The translations under genes were made by a program, and so were the position numbers. A model generated the notes under the pieces. It was not told the DNA's origin. It saw only the letters and a program-made list of their open reading frames with translations, and did no database searches. Shown piece by piece: positions 1-9,281 of a stretch of DNA of 64,000 nucleotides. The DNA is taken from positions 124,001 through 188,000 of the forward strand of contig CAJXVM010000005.1 in the NCBI GenBank assembly GCA_913061095.1, given 5' to 3'. The stretch is from an uncultured Ignavibacteria bacterium. GTDB taxonomy: Bacteria; Bacteroidota; Ignavibacteria; SZUA-365. Numbering within the stretch: position 1 is the first letter of the stretch; each line of letters begins with the position of its first letter.

Positions 1-89
1 GTCAGATCCCTTTTCTTCTGCATAGCCTTCCTGGCGATTTTCAGGTTGCGTTCGGTGCGATTGCCGGTGCTGCTCACGACCTCGGTTTC

Positions 90-800
90 ATGACAAACGC
101 TGCCGAGAAATTAATCGCCCGCATTGCCTTCTTTTCAGCCTTTACATGTATCATCCCTCTCATCATCGGCGCGAAAAAGTATAGGGAGCTCGATCAGGGT
201 GCAAGGCTTCTTACGATAAATCTGCTGATCGTACTCTGTGCAGAAATCATCAGCTATATCCTGCTGGTGGGTTATCGAACGTTTGCAATCAGCACGCAGA
301 TTGTGTACAGCATTTATACCCCGATCGAATTCGTTCTTTTCATCCTCATGTTCAGGCACTGGCATGACGGGAAGACGGTCCGCAAACTTCTGACAATAAG
401 TATTCCGGTTTTCCTTTTTCTCTGGATCGCCGGTCAGGCCTGGCTTTCATACCAGGGGCAATTCATGGAAGGGCAGGTCGATTTCGCAGACGTCCTGCTT
501 CCGGTCGAAAGTCTCATCCTGATCATTGTCGCGATCGGAACCCTGATGAAGATCATCAGAGATGAAACAACACCTGTTGTCAGCAGTCCCGTGTTCTGGA
601 TCACTGCCGCAATTCTGTTCTACTTCACCGGTAATCTGTTCGTTTTCACCTTCCAGAGCATTATCCTGGAAGTATCCGATATGAAGCAGTTCTGGTATCT
701 CCATTCAACCATGACTTTCGTCAAATACGGATTGTTCGCCGTCGGGCTTTATTTCGCCGGAAAAAAAGCGAAGCAGACTCCCACTCCTCATTCGACCTGA
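90..800 (+). CDS. Seven-TM membrane protein of unknown function
   Basis: A 236-residue polytopic inner-membrane protein. Hydrophobic segments lie near residues 11-27, 40-62, 65-88, 100-119, 136-156, 167-189 and 210-224, so seven helices with very short loops and no soluble domain. It ends about 200 bp before a hybrid histidine kinase on the same strand, so it could be a membrane partner of that kinase, but this is inference from position only. The ATG at 90 has no clear Shine-Dalgarno. The same frame stays open upstream to the window edge, so a longer N-terminus cannot be excluded. The ATG also overlaps a TGA (91-93) of another upstream open frame, as in ATGA-coupled genes. Confidence 0.7.
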   Translation: MTNAAEKLIARIAFFSAFTCIIPLIIGAKKYRELDQGARLLTINLLIVLCAEIISYILLVGYRTFAISTQIVYSIYTPIEFVLFILMFRHWHDGKTVRKLLTISIPVFLFLWIAGQAWLSYQGQFMEGQVDFADVLLPVESLILIIVAIGTLMKIIRDETTPVVSSPVFWITAAILFYFTGNLFVFTFQSIILEVSDMKQFWYLHSTMTFVKYGLFAVGLYFAGKKAKQTPTPHST

Positions 801-857
801 ACGCTGTTGTGACGTACCGGAATTGCACAGGGCGGAGGTCACCACAGGAATCGGCTA

Positions 858-888
858 TTGAGAAGAAGTATTTTCTTTCCTATTTTGA
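858..888 (+). promoter_or_regulatory. Promoter, histidine kinase gene
   Basis: TTGAGA at 858-863, a 17-bp spacer, then TATTTTGA at 881-888. This fits the Bacteroidota pattern TTG-N20-TAnnTTTG. It would give a leader of roughly 110 bases before the kinase start at 1001. Confidence 0.5.
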
Positions 889-1000
889 CCGTATGCAGCA
901 CCATCTCAGGTGTCTTTGTCTTTAGCTCCCGATGAGGCGCCGTGTGCGTGCCGTTTCAGCAACGGCATGAGCGTTCTTTCTGCAACAGACTGCGCAAGAC

Positions 1001-2704
1001 GTGACTGAATTGAATTCCATCTGGCTGGTCATCGTTCTCGGAACGGTTGTCCTTCTGAGCCTCGCCGTGGGAATCATCGCGATCATTATTTTCCAGCAGC
1101 GGAAAATGTTCGCGATGCAGCAGAAGAACCTCGAGCAGCTCGCCGAAAGCGAGAAACGCTATCGGCGCCTGGTGAAGCTTTCCCCGTTGCCCATGGTCGT
1201 CGCCATCGCCGAGCGCATCGTCTATGTGAACGATGCGGGGATCAAACTCTTCAGCGCTTCCGGGGAGGACGAAGTCTACCAACGCTCCCTTTACGAGTAT
1301 CTCACCACCGATTTCGAGCACCCGGAGCAGAACCGCTTCCCGGCCATGCTCGAGCGCGAGGAGGAACTCTACAATGTCAAGGGACAACTGGAAAAGCTGG
1401 ACGGCCAGATCATTGACATCGAGCTGACCGCCATCAACATTTCTTTCGATGAACAGGAAGCGAAGCACATCGTTCTGCGCGATATCACGCAGGAAGAGCG
1501 GCACAAGGCTGAGCTGATTGCCGCAAAGGAGCGTGCCGAGCAGTCCGACAAGCTGAAGGACGCCTTCATCGCGAATATTTCCCATGAGATTCGCACGCCG
1601 CTGCATATCATTATCGGGTACAGCAACCTGATTACCAATGAACTGGTCGGCAACCTGTACCCGGAAATGGAATCCTACTTCCAGGCGATACGGCGCGGCA
1701 GCCAGCGCCTGATGCGCACGGTCGAGCATATCCTGAATATCTCCAGCATCCAGGTCGGCACGTTCTCCGTTCGACCCGAGGAAATCCGCGTTTCGGATCG
1801 CGTTGCGGAACTGGTTCATGAGATGACCTCGCTCGCGAAGAAAAAGGGTCTCGAGCTCACGTTTACTTCCGAATGTCCCGCGGCCATTCTCTATGCCGAC
1901 CGCTACTGCATCGATCAGGCCGTGTCAAACGTTATCGACAACGCGATCAAGTTCACCAAGAAAGGTGAGGTCAGCACACGCGTCTACTGCGTTGACCGCC
2001 GGGTCTGCATCGAAATCCGTGACACGGGCATCGGCATTTCCCCGGAATACCTTCCGAAAGTATTCAGCGTATTCTCTCAGGAAGCCTCCGGCTATACACG
2101 TCCGTTCGACGGTCTCGGACTCGGCCTTTCGCTCACCAAGAAATACGTGGAACTGAACCGCGGATCGATCACTGTCAAAAGCCGCAAGGGGAAGGGGACC
2201 ACATTTACGCTGCAATTCCTTGCGGATAAAGTCGAGGAGCCCGCCTACCAGGAAGAGGTTCTGACTCCGGCCTATGTGCCGCTCGAACCTCTCGAGAAAG
2301 AGGAGGAAAGCGGTTTCACTGGACTGCAGAACGTGCTCTTTGTCGAGGACGACGAGGAAACACAGGAATACATGGCGTCGCTGCTTTCCCGCGAATACAA
2401 CCTGCGTATCGCGGCCACGGCGGGCGCCGCATGGGAGATTCTCGAAGACACCCGCATCGATCTCGTATTGATGGATCTTTCTCTGCAGGGCGACGAAGAC
2501 GGTATCTCACTCACGCGCCGCATCCGGAAGGATGACCGCTTCAGCAAACTCCCCATTATTGCAGTCACCGCCCATGCCTTTCCCAAGGACCGAATCCAGA
2601 GTCTCGAGGCAGGGTGCAATGCCTATTTTTCGAAACCCTTCCAGATCGAAGAGCTCAAGCGCTCTATGGAGTCCTTCCTGACGGGCGATACGCGCAGTTC
2701 ATAA
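1001..2704 (+). CDS. Hybrid sensor histidine kinase with PAS and receiver domains
   Basis: A 567-residue hybrid two-component protein. One N-terminal TM helix (about 8-30) is followed by a PAS-like domain (about 50-165) and a HisKA domain with the HEIRTP box, phospho-accepting His195. The HATPase domain has N-box residues near 310-318, DTGIGI at 341 and GLGLGLS at 371. A C-terminal receiver (about 444-560) has acidic ED/D at 449-451, phospho-acceptor Asp492 in MDLSLQ and Lys545 in SKPF. There is no output domain, so it probably passes phosphate to another protein. The start is GTG; an in-frame stop at 968-970 limits extension upstream. Its stop overlaps the convergent lamin-tail gene by 6 bp. 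The sensed signal is unknown. Confidence 0.9.
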   Translation: MTELNSIWLVIVLGTVVLLSLAVGIIAIIIFQQRKMFAMQQKNLEQLAESEKRYRRLVKLSPLPMVVAIAERIVYVNDAGIKLFSASGEDEVYQRSLYEYLTTDFEHPEQNRFPAMLEREEELYNVKGQLEKLDGQIIDIELTAINISFDEQEAKHIVLRDITQEERHKAELIAAKERAEQSDKLKDAFIANISHEIRTPLHIIIGYSNLITNELVGNLYPEMESYFQAIRRGSQRLMRTVEHILNISSIQVGTFSVRPEEIRVSDRVAELVHEMTSLAKKKGLELTFTSECPAAILYADRYCIDQAVSNVIDNAIKFTKKGEVSTRVYCVDRRVCIEIRDTGIGISPEYLPKVFSVFSQEASGYTRPFDGLGLGLSLTKKYVELNRGSITVKSRKGKGTTFTLQFLADKVEEPAYQEEVLTPAYVPLEPLEKEEESGFTGLQNVLFVEDDEETQEYMASLLSREYNLRIAATAGAAWEILEDTRIDLVLMDLSLQGDEDGISLTRRIRKDDRFSKLPIIAVTAHAFPKDRIQSLEAGCNAYFSKPFQIEELKRSMESFLTGDTRSS

Positions 2705-4441
2705 TCGTACCGCAACAACGACAATCCCCTTTGCCGCCGACACCGTGTTGTCTGCCGTATCCAGTGCTTCGAGCAGCACCACGTAGGGACCAATGCGCAC
2801 GCGCCTTCCCTTCTCATCGAGTCCGTCCCATATCACATCGAAGCGCCGGCCGGCAGGGCTGTTGCTGCGAAGAGTCCGCACGAGCCGGCCGTTCACGTCG
2901 AACAGCCGCAGCCGTATCTGATTGACGGCCGAAGGTATGGAACAGCTGATCACGCAGTAGTCCTCGAACCCGTCCCCGTCCGGTGAGAAAGGTCGCGGTG
3001 AAACGGTGAGATGCGTTTCTCCCTGCCGTTCATGAGGAGGAAGATCGGAGTGAATGGAATTGCGGCGTCCCGGTGTGCCGCCCTGCGGGTCTGTGCAGCT
3101 TCCCCAGCCATCCATCCCTGCAGCGCACAGGGAAGGATGTATCAGCTCGAGGGAACAGCCCGCCGTCGACGGGAGGAAAGGATGATGCGCGTCCTCGCTG
3201 TAATGCAGACTGTCGATGACACGGTCATCATAATCCAGCAGCAGAATATCGTCCCTGGTGTTGCCGAGTCCGAGCGATGATCTGCCGAGCGCGACCAGCA
3301 CACAGCCGGCGGACGCCGTGGAGAGCGACGGGAAGCGTGTCATGACGCTGGAATCAGCAGCAACCACCGCAAAATCACCGGGAGCGACAGCCGGGATGCT
3401 GCCCGGAAGGACAAGCCGTGATCGTGTCCCTGAATACCCCGGAGCCCCGGCGAGCGCAAACCCCGAAATATCGATCGTTTCCTGCGATGCATTCAGCAGC
3501 TCAATCCACTCGCAGCTCCCGGGGAGCGGCTCGAACATGATCTCGTTGATCAGCATGGCGCGGCGAGCGAGTGGGATATCGGCCGCAAGCAGGAGGCTGT
3601 CGTTTCCGGGGCGCATGTCGGCAGGACAATCGAGAACTGCAAGCAGGATATGACGTCCGGGACGGATCGGCGGCAGGGCGCATGCGACGGTCACGGAGGA
3701 AGCCGTGCCGGGTGGCGGAAACGCCTTTCGGAGAAGAGATTGCCGCTGCTCTCCGGGATCCGCCAGCAGGATATGAACTGCGGCAGCGGACAGTTGTTCT
3801 GTTCCGGCGTTGTCGATACAGAGGAACACGGAATCGGCGATCATCTCGCCATCCGCCAGACGGAGATCATATTGGAGCGGTGCGACACTGTTCCTGTCTC
3901 CGGGGGTGGCGCCGGAGGGATCTGAGCACGGCGCCCAGTTCTCCTCAGCGGAGGGGTGGTCAACGTGAATGCGCTCGAGCGAGACACCATGGTCACCAAG
4001 CCAGGATCCCTCGTAGTGCACCGAATCCATCGGCGCGCCTTCAGCACTGCAGAGAACGATGTCATCTCCGCCGTTGTTGAAGGAAGGCAGTCTTGCGGGG
4101 ATGCACACGCTGTCGCGCGGGATATCCCATCGGGCGCCCGGGGGCCAGTGTTCCGCGATGACGATCCGGCTGCCGGGATGCAGCAGACGCGAACTCTCGC
4201 TGAGCGGCAGTCGTTTTTCGGTGGCATCGTGCACGGTGCACAACTGCAGGTCGATCGTCTCCGGAGAAAGATTGAAGATTTCCATCCATTCCGCTTCCCC
4301 GCTGCGTGGCGCTGCCATGATCTCCGTGATGACAACCCGCTGCGCTTCACATTGCTGCGAAAGGAGAAATCCCAGCAGCGGAATGCAGATGAGGATGACG
4401 AAAGAAAAAAGTGAAGGACATGAAGGAATATTTTCACGCAT
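2699..4441 (-). CDS. Secreted lamin-tail-domain protein with FlgD-like C-terminus
   Basis: A 580-residue exported protein. The start at 4441 was chosen because it is preceded by AGGGAG about 7 bases upstream and gives a signal peptide (hydrophobic run about residues 10-32, cleavage near CEAQ). Two lamin-tail (LTD) domains are visible, beginning VVITEIMAAP (about residue 36) and MLINEIMFEP (about 305), each with the typical E-W-(M/I)-E segment. The C-terminal ~90 residues start SPRPFSPDGDGFED and read like a FlgD-type Ig fold used as a secretion or anchoring tail in this phylum. LTD domains in bacteria are often on surface or nuclease-linked proteins, but no nuclease domain is seen here. Function unknown. 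Confidence 0.82.
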   Translation of the reverse strand: MRENIPSCPSLFSFVILICIPLLGFLLSQQCEAQRVVITEIMAAPRSGEAEWMEIFNLSPETIDLQLCTVHDATEKRLPLSESSRLLHPGSRIVIAEHWPPGARWDIPRDSVCIPARLPSFNNGGDDIVLCSAEGAPMDSVHYEGSWLGDHGVSLERIHVDHPSAEENWAPCSDPSGATPGDRNSVAPLQYDLRLADGEMIADSVFLCIDNAGTEQLSAAAVHILLADPGEQRQSLLRKAFPPPGTASSVTVACALPPIRPGRHILLAVLDCPADMRPGNDSLLLAADIPLARRAMLINEIMFEPLPGSCEWIELLNASQETIDISGFALAGAPGYSGTRSRLVLPGSIPAVAPGDFAVVAADSSVMTRFPSLSTASAGCVLVALGRSSLGLGNTRDDILLLDYDDRVIDSLHYSEDAHHPFLPSTAGCSLELIHPSLCAAGMDGWGSCTDPQGGTPGRRNSIHSDLPPHERQGETHLTVSPRPFSPDGDGFEDYCVISCSIPSAVNQIRLRLFDVNGRLVRTLRSNSPAGRRFDVIWDGLDEKGRRVRIGPYVVLLEALDTADNTVSAAKGIVVVAVRL

Positions 4442-4546
4442 CGTGTGTCTCCCTGGTGGTGCATGAACTCTTCGCAAAAGGTAATCAGACGCACAACACC
4501 CCGCGAGGGCAAAAAATATCTCCTTGTCCGCTAGTGCGAAAAACAC

Positions 4547-4577
4547 TTGACTCTTGAGAGTTTTCCCTGTACATTTT
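4547..4577 (+). promoter_or_regulatory. Promoter, small FN3-like secreted protein
   Basis: TTGACT at 4547-4552, a 17-bp spacer and TACATTTT at 4570-4577. It fits both the sigma-70 spacing and the Bacteroidota TTG / TAnnTTTG pattern. The gene starts at 4605, leaving a leader of about 20 bases. Confidence 0.65.
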
Positions 4578-4604
4578 CAACTGAACTCTTGCCAACGTGC
4601 AATT

Positions 4605-5009
4605 ATGAGACATCTGCTCACCATCATACTGATCGTCTGCACCGTCACGGCCACTGCCGTCAGCGGAGCGTTCCTCGATTTCTTCAATGGAAGAAGCGAT
4701 GGAGACAACATCGTGCTGGAATGGAAAACGCGCAGTGAGAGCAACCTGCAGCGGTATGAAATCCAGCGGAAGGCCGGCTACGACGGTGAGTTTGTCACGC
4801 TTGCGACCGTCAATCCCAGGGGTTCCAATTCGCTGTATTCATACACGGACCGTTCAGCCTACAAGGCCACGGAAAGCATCTATATATACCGGTTGAAAAT
4901 CGTAGAGGTCGGCTCCGCGCCGGCATCCTATTCCAGCGAAGTAACGGTATCGCACAGCGTCAGCAGCGTCAAGCGCACCTGGGGCAGCATCAAAGCAATG
5001 TTCCGCTGA
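4605..5009 (+). CDS. Small secreted FN3-like protein
   Basis: A 134-residue protein. The signal peptide covers residues 1-21 (MRHLLTIILIVCTVTATAV, then SGA) and the start at 4605 is chosen so that this peptide is N-terminal. The mature part resembles a single fibronectin-III-like domain: an alternating beta pattern with LEWKTRSESNLQRYEIQRK and a final YRLKIVE strand. Such stretches are common in FCB surface proteins that describe a value along a series of strands. The gene has its own promoter and a terminator at 5036-5064, so it is a monocistronic unit. No enzymatic motif is visible; a structural or adhesion role is a guess. Confidence 0.75.
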   Translation: MRHLLTIILIVCTVTATAVSGAFLDFFNGRSDGDNIVLEWKTRSESNLQRYEIQRKAGYDGEFVTLATVNPRGSNSLYSYTDRSAYKATESIYIYRLKIVEVGSAPASYSSEVTVSHSVSSVKRTWGSIKAMFR

Positions 5010-5035
5010 TTGCCGCGCGCTGAATTCACCATCCG

Positions 5036-5064
5036 AGGGCATGCCGCTGGTCATGCCCTTTCTT
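5036..5064 (+). terminator. Terminator of the FN3-like gene
   Basis: AGGGCATG (5036-5043) pairs with CATGCCCT (5052-5059) across an 8-base loop, followed by TTCTT. It lies 26 bases after the stop at 5009. Confidence 0.7.
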
Positions 5065-5089
5065 GTATCCTCCAGTCCAGCGGGTTGTT

Positions 5090-6358
5090 ATGCGCCAGGT
5101 CCTCCTGCCGAATCTTTTCGCATTCATTCTCATACTCACAGGCTGTTCCGCACCCCTGCAGCAGCAGATGCCATCCGGTGAACCATCTGTCAGAGTCTGT
5201 ATTGCTGAACGCAGCCGCGAGTTGGTTCTCGGCATCGATGAAGGTGCCGTCCTCGAAACCGTCAACAGGCGTTTCTCGCTCGACGGGCACCGTGAGCTGC
5301 GCTGTGTGCTGGACGAAGACGGCGCCATGCAGATCATCATGGACGGCCGGCCGGCCCGGACCCTGCGCGGAGCATTCCGCTGCTTCTATCGAGACGGTGA
5401 CGGCGTGTTCGCGATCGATGACGGACACTATGGTGACACGCTGCTCGTGGCATCCGACGGACGCATGCTGTTTGCCGTCAACATACTGCCTCTGGAATCC
5501 TATCTCGCCGGAGTTGTGCCGAACGAAATCGGCAGGAACAGGAAGCGAAGCGAGATGGAAGCGGTCAGAGCCCAGGCCGTGCTGGCACGTACGTACGCGC
5601 TCGGAAAAATCGTCCTTCCACTCGCGCGGCTCTTCGATGTCTACGGGGATGCGCGTGACCAGATTTTCACCGGTCGCGAGGGCCACGATCCACTGGCGAC
5701 AGAGGCGATCGGCAGCACACGCGGTATGGTGCTGACCTGGAAGGGGCAGCTGGCAGAGTGCTACTTTCACTCCACTTGCGGGGGACACACCGAGGCGTCG
5801 TCACTGGTCTGGAAGCGTCCGCAATCGAAACCCTATCTCACCGGCATCCCCGATCGCGGCCGCGGTGATGACTATTGCCGCATCTCACCTTCATACCGCT
5901 GGACGGAAGCCTACGGCCGTGAAGAAATGGAGAACATGCTGCGGACGTTCCTTCCCGCCGCAAACGACGCCATCCTCGCCGAGGATATCCCCGAGCGCGA
6001 CTGGTATCTTCTCGATCTCAACATCATCAAGCGCATGCCGTCGGGGCGTGTTGCAACGCTGCAAATCGTGATGGGAAATCGCTCGCATCAGCGCGCCTAC
6101 TATGTGCACGGTGACAAGATCCGCTGGGCGCTGCGCCGCACTGATTCCGGCCGGCCGCTTCGATCGGCACTGTTCGATGTGCACATCGAACGCGATGCCA
6201 ATCGCTGGATCACCGATATCCGCATCGACGGGGGCGGAGTCGGGCACGGTGTCGGATTCTGTCAGTGGGGCGGCATCGGCCGTGCGCGGGCCGGACAGGC
6301 AGCACACGACATTCTGACAGCATATTTCCCCGGAACAGGGGTCGCGAGGGTCTACTGA
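5090..6358 (+). CDS. SpoIID/LytB-domain lipoprotein
   Basis: A 422-residue lipoprotein of the SpoIID/LytB family, whose best-known member is a lytic transglycosylase that cleaves denuded glycan strands during Bacillus engulfment. The start at 5090 puts a lipoprotein signal (ILTGC, Cys19) at the N-terminus. Family signatures are PLESYLAGVVPNEI (about 134-147, holding the candidate catalytic Glu), AVRAQAVLARTYAL (158-171), CYFHSTCGGHTE and the C-terminal GVGHGVGFCQWGG. In this non-sporulation setting it probably acts on peptidoglycan from the inner leaflet of the outer membrane or the periplasm. It follows the FN3-gene terminator and is followed by the glgA promoter, so it is likely transcribed alone. 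Confidence 0.88.
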   Translation: MRQVLLPNLFAFILILTGCSAPLQQQMPSGEPSVRVCIAERSRELVLGIDEGAVLETVNRRFSLDGHRELRCVLDEDGAMQIIMDGRPARTLRGAFRCFYRDGDGVFAIDDGHYGDTLLVASDGRMLFAVNILPLESYLAGVVPNEIGRNRKRSEMEAVRAQAVLARTYALGKIVLPLARLFDVYGDARDQIFTGREGHDPLATEAIGSTRGMVLTWKGQLAECYFHSTCGGHTEASSLVWKRPQSKPYLTGIPDRGRGDDYCRISPSYRWTEAYGREEMENMLRTFLPAANDAILAEDIPERDWYLLDLNIIKRMPSGRVATLQIVMGNRSHQRAYYVHGDKIRWALRRTDSGRPLRSALFDVHIERDANRWITDIRIDGGGVGHGVGFCQWGGIGRARAGQAAHDILTAYFPGTGVARVY

Positions 6359-6395
6359 AAACCGCTCCAAAAAAAACCGCCGTTATGAGGGTAAA

Positions 6396-6426
6396 TTGTA
6401 GGTTTTTTGCAATTTTCGTACCTTTC
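6396..6426 (+). promoter_or_regulatory. Promoter of glgA
   Basis: TTGTAG at 6396-6401, a 17-bp spacer and TACCTTTC at 6419-6426. Leader of about 36 bases to the ATG at 6469, with GTGGAG as ribosome binding site. Confidence 0.65.
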
Positions 6427-6468
6427 ATGTTGCTAGAGTCTTTATAATAACAACTCTGTGGAGTCTCC

Positions 6469-7956
6469 ATGGCGAAACCTTTGAGTATCCTCTTCGTGTC
6501 CAGCGAAGTTGTTCCTTTCGCCAAAACGGGCGGTCTGGCGGATGTTTCCGCGGCGCTGCCGCAGGTCGTTCGCGAGGCGGGTCATGACATCAGGATCATG
6601 ATGCCCAAGTTCGCCGCGGTCAGCGACAGAAAATTCAAAATTCACGATATCAAACGATTGACCGACATGCCGATTCAGCTGGGTGAAAAGACCATGCTCG
6701 GCAGCGTGAAGTCATCATTCCTGACAAATATCAAAACCAAGGTTCAGGTCTATTTCCTGAGCAATGACGATTTATACTGCCGTCCGGATCTGTACGTCGA
6801 TCCAAAGACGAAAGAATCCTGGCCCGACAACGACGATCGCTTCATCTTTTTCTGCAGAGGAGTTCTTCGCACGATGCTTCTGCTCGGATGGAAGCCTGAC
6901 ATCATCCATCTCAACGACTGGCAGACGGGCCTGATCGCGGCACTCCTCAAAACAGAGTACGCCAATGAGCCGCTGTTCAAGAACACCAAGGTCGTGTTCA
7001 CCGTCCACAACGCCGCGTACCAGGGCATCTTCCCGAAATCCTCATTCGAGAAAACCGGGCTGCCCGACAAGACCTTCAAGGAACAGGGACTGGAATTTCA
7101 CGGAAAGATGAATCTGCTCAAGGCAGGATTGATGTACGCCGATCATATCACCACCGTGAGTCCCACCTACGCAAAGGAGATCCGCAGCAGCAAGGAGTAT
7201 GGCTTCGGGCTGGAAGGGGTGTTCAAGCGCAAGGCGCGAAAGACGTCGGGGATTCTCAACGGCATGGATACCGCTGTCTGGGATCCATCGAGCGACAAGA
7301 TGATCGCGAAAACCTATACGAAGGACTCCCTTGAGAAAAAACTCGAGAACAAGAAAGCGCTGTGCGAGCAATTCAAGCTCCCCTTCGATCCGGAAATTCC
7401 GGTCATTGGTATCGTTTCCCGTCTCGCCGATCAGAAAGGCTTCGACCTTATCGAGGAGAAACTCGCGGATATCATGAAGCTCGACCTTCAGATCGTCGTT
7501 CTCGGTTCCGGTGAAAAGAAATACGAGGATCTGTTCAAGAAAGGGGCGAAGAAGTACAAAAAGAAAATGGGAGCCCATATCGGCTTTGATGAGGAACTCG
7601 CGCATCTCATCGAGGCGGGCAGCGACATGTTCCTCATGCCCTCCAAGTACGAGCCCTGCGGACTCAACCAGATGTACAGTCTGCGCTACGGAACACTCCC
7701 CATCGTTCGGGCCACCGGCGGACTCGCCGATTCCGTCGACGACCTCGACGAGAAACCGAAGTCCGGCACCGGCTTTGTCTTCAAGGATTACAAGGCCAAG
7801 CAGATGCTCGACGCGATCAAGCGTGCGCTGAAAGCCTTTGACGACCGCAAGGTCTGGGAGGCGGCGATGGTGCGGGCAATGAAAAAAGACAATTCGTGGG
7901 ATGTGTCTGCGAAAAAGTACATCGAATTGTATAAGAAGCTTCTCAAGAAGAAATAA
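6469..7956 (+). CDS. glgA: Glycogen synthase (ADP-glucose type, GT5)
   Basis: A 495-residue GT5 starch/glycogen synthase, which transfers glucose from ADP-glucose to a growing alpha-1,4-glucan in the cytoplasm. It has the N-terminal KTGGL substrate loop (residues 19-23), the HLNDWQTGL segment, the VTVSPTYAKEI-type stretch and the C-terminal Rossmann half. That half includes GIVSRLADQKGFDL, SKYEPCGLNQMYSLRYG with the family Glu, and ATGGLADSV. Length is usual for the family. It has its own promoter and no other glycogen gene beside it in the window. Confidence 0.95.
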   Translation: MAKPLSILFVSSEVVPFAKTGGLADVSAALPQVVREAGHDIRIMMPKFAAVSDRKFKIHDIKRLTDMPIQLGEKTMLGSVKSSFLTNIKTKVQVYFLSNDDLYCRPDLYVDPKTKESWPDNDDRFIFFCRGVLRTMLLLGWKPDIIHLNDWQTGLIAALLKTEYANEPLFKNTKVVFTVHNAAYQGIFPKSSFEKTGLPDKTFKEQGLEFHGKMNLLKAGLMYADHITTVSPTYAKEIRSSKEYGFGLEGVFKRKARKTSGILNGMDTAVWDPSSDKMIAKTYTKDSLEKKLENKKALCEQFKLPFDPEIPVIGIVSRLADQKGFDLIEEKLADIMKLDLQIVVLGSGEKKYEDLFKKGAKKYKKKMGAHIGFDEELAHLIEAGSDMFLMPSKYEPCGLNQMYSLRYGTLPIVRATGGLADSVDDLDEKPKSGTGFVFKDYKAKQMLDAIKRALKAFDDRKVWEAAMVRAMKKDNSWDVSAKKYIELYKKLLKKK

Positions 7957-8022
7957 GAGAGATCAAACATTCCGCTCATACACGGGCAATCTCCTCTTGC
8001 CAGCTTGTCGGTGAAATCTCCC

Positions 8023-8054
8023 TTGCCGGGCATAGGGGGGATATGCTATTTTTA
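8023..8054 (+). promoter_or_regulatory. Promoter of the lipoprotein-barrel-TPR-rpiB operon
   Basis: TTGCCG at 8023-8028, an 18-bp spacer and TATTTTTA at 8047-8054. Spacing is one base longer than in most other promoters of the window. Confidence 0.45.
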
Positions 8055-8064
8055 AACTTCATCA

Positions 8065-8086
8065 CGACCGGACCACAATCCGGTCG
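8065..8086 (+). other. 5' UTR hairpin before the lipoprotein operon
   Basis: CGACCGGA (8065-8072) and TCCGGTCG (8079-8086) form a perfect 8-bp stem with the loop CCACAA. It falls in the leader between the predicted promoter and the TTG start at 8116. There is no T-tract, so it is not a terminator; it may stabilise the mRNA or bind a regulator. Confidence 0.4.
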
Positions 8087-8115
8087 CACCGTGTACTAAT
8101 CGGAATCCATAACCC

Positions 8116-9276
8116 TTGCGCATTTTCATCTTCCCACTCATCGTTCTTTCCATTCTGCTGACGGCCTGCCAGAACGAGCCCGATCCGACGGGCATCGGAC
8201 TGATTCCCGAGGGAGATCTGGTCGATGCCAGGCGCTTCGACTCTGTGCGGGACAGTGGCACGGTCCGTTCCTCAACCGCCTTTGTGGAAGTCACCGGCGA
8301 GACATCCCCTGCACTTTCAGTCGGCGAAGCGGAAGGATACCGCGCGCGCAGTCTCATCCGCTGGTTCACCATCGCTGATACGATCGGCCAGGGCGGACGT
8401 ATCGTCTCCGCCACCATGCGGCTGCACACCGCTCCCTATCACATCGGAGATGCTTCCACGCCGCTCACGATAGAGGTGCGCGAAGTGAAATCTTTCTGGA
8501 GCTCGTTCACGCTGACAAGCGACAGCCTCGACGCTCTCGACATTGCAACGGAACCCAGCGGCAGCGTCACGGCGGCACTCGGTGACGACGATTCCATTGA
8601 TATCGCGATCGATACGGCGCTGGTGCGCAGCTGGCTGGTGAAGTTGGATTCGGGCCTGTTTTATGAAAATTACGGTGTCCTGATCGAGGCGCCCGGCGGC
8701 GGGGGTATCCGAGCGTTTCAGTCAGCGGAAGGCAGTCAACCGCCGGAACTGACCATTGTGATCGAGACGGCCTCCGGACTCGATACGATTCGCGGTGGGA
8801 CGATTGAGGACACATATGTGGCGACCGGTCCGGATGTAACCGGCGAAAGCGGCATCACCGTTCACGGTGCACTTGCAACGAGAGGGAAACTGTTTTTCGA
8901 TATCTCCGGTATCCCTCCTGCAAGCATTATCAACCATGTGTCCCTCTCCGTGACCATCGATCGTTCGCGTACAACCGACCATTACAGCGGACGAGACTCC
9001 GTGCTGGTATATCAGAACTTCGACAGCACCACCGCGGAAACGCTGGGAACGGCCGTATTGACGCGTGTGGATGGCGACAACCCTGATCGGCTTCTGGCCG
9101 AGGGGACCATGCTGCTGCGCGCCGTGCAGACCTGGGTGAACGGCAAGGGCAATCACGGGCTGGTACTGTCTCATGTCGGCGAGGCCAGTGACATCGACCG
9201 CATGACATTCTTCGGGGCGGAGGCCGACAGTACACGTCGACCCCGGCTTGTCGTGACCTATACATCGAAACCCTGA
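8116..9276 (+). CDS. DNRLRE-like surface lipoprotein
   Basis: A 386-residue lipoprotein: the N-terminal signal ends LLTAC (Cys18) and is followed by an Asp/Pro-rich tether. Two tandem halves have the same layout: a strand pattern RSLIRWF / GKLFFDIS, then an A-x-(M/L)-x-(L/V) strand, a middle with a V-x-(R/Q) strand, a W-V-N or WL helix, and a final LTIVIE / LVVTYT strand. This is the layout of DNRLRE-type carbohydrate-binding-like domains, so the call is by fold pattern only. The start codon is TTG at 8116; no ATG fits better. It heads a tight operon (next gene 5 bases on), so it may act with the barrel protein. Confidence 0.7.
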   Translation: MRIFIFPLIVLSILLTACQNEPDPTGIGLIPEGDLVDARRFDSVRDSGTVRSSTAFVEVTGETSPALSVGEAEGYRARSLIRWFTIADTIGQGGRIVSATMRLHTAPYHIGDASTPLTIEVREVKSFWSSFTLTSDSLDALDIATEPSGSVTAALGDDDSIDIAIDTALVRSWLVKLDSGLFYENYGVLIEAPGGGGIRAFQSAEGSQPPELTIVIETASGLDTIRGGTIEDTYVATGPDVTGESGITVHGALATRGKLFFDISGIPPASIINHVSLSVTIDRSRTTDHYSGRDSVLVYQNFDSTTAETLGTAVLTRVDGDNPDRLLAEGTMLLRAVQTWVNGKGNHGLVLSHVGEASDIDRMTFFGAEADSTRRPRLVVTYTSKP

Positions 9277-9281
9277 GCTCA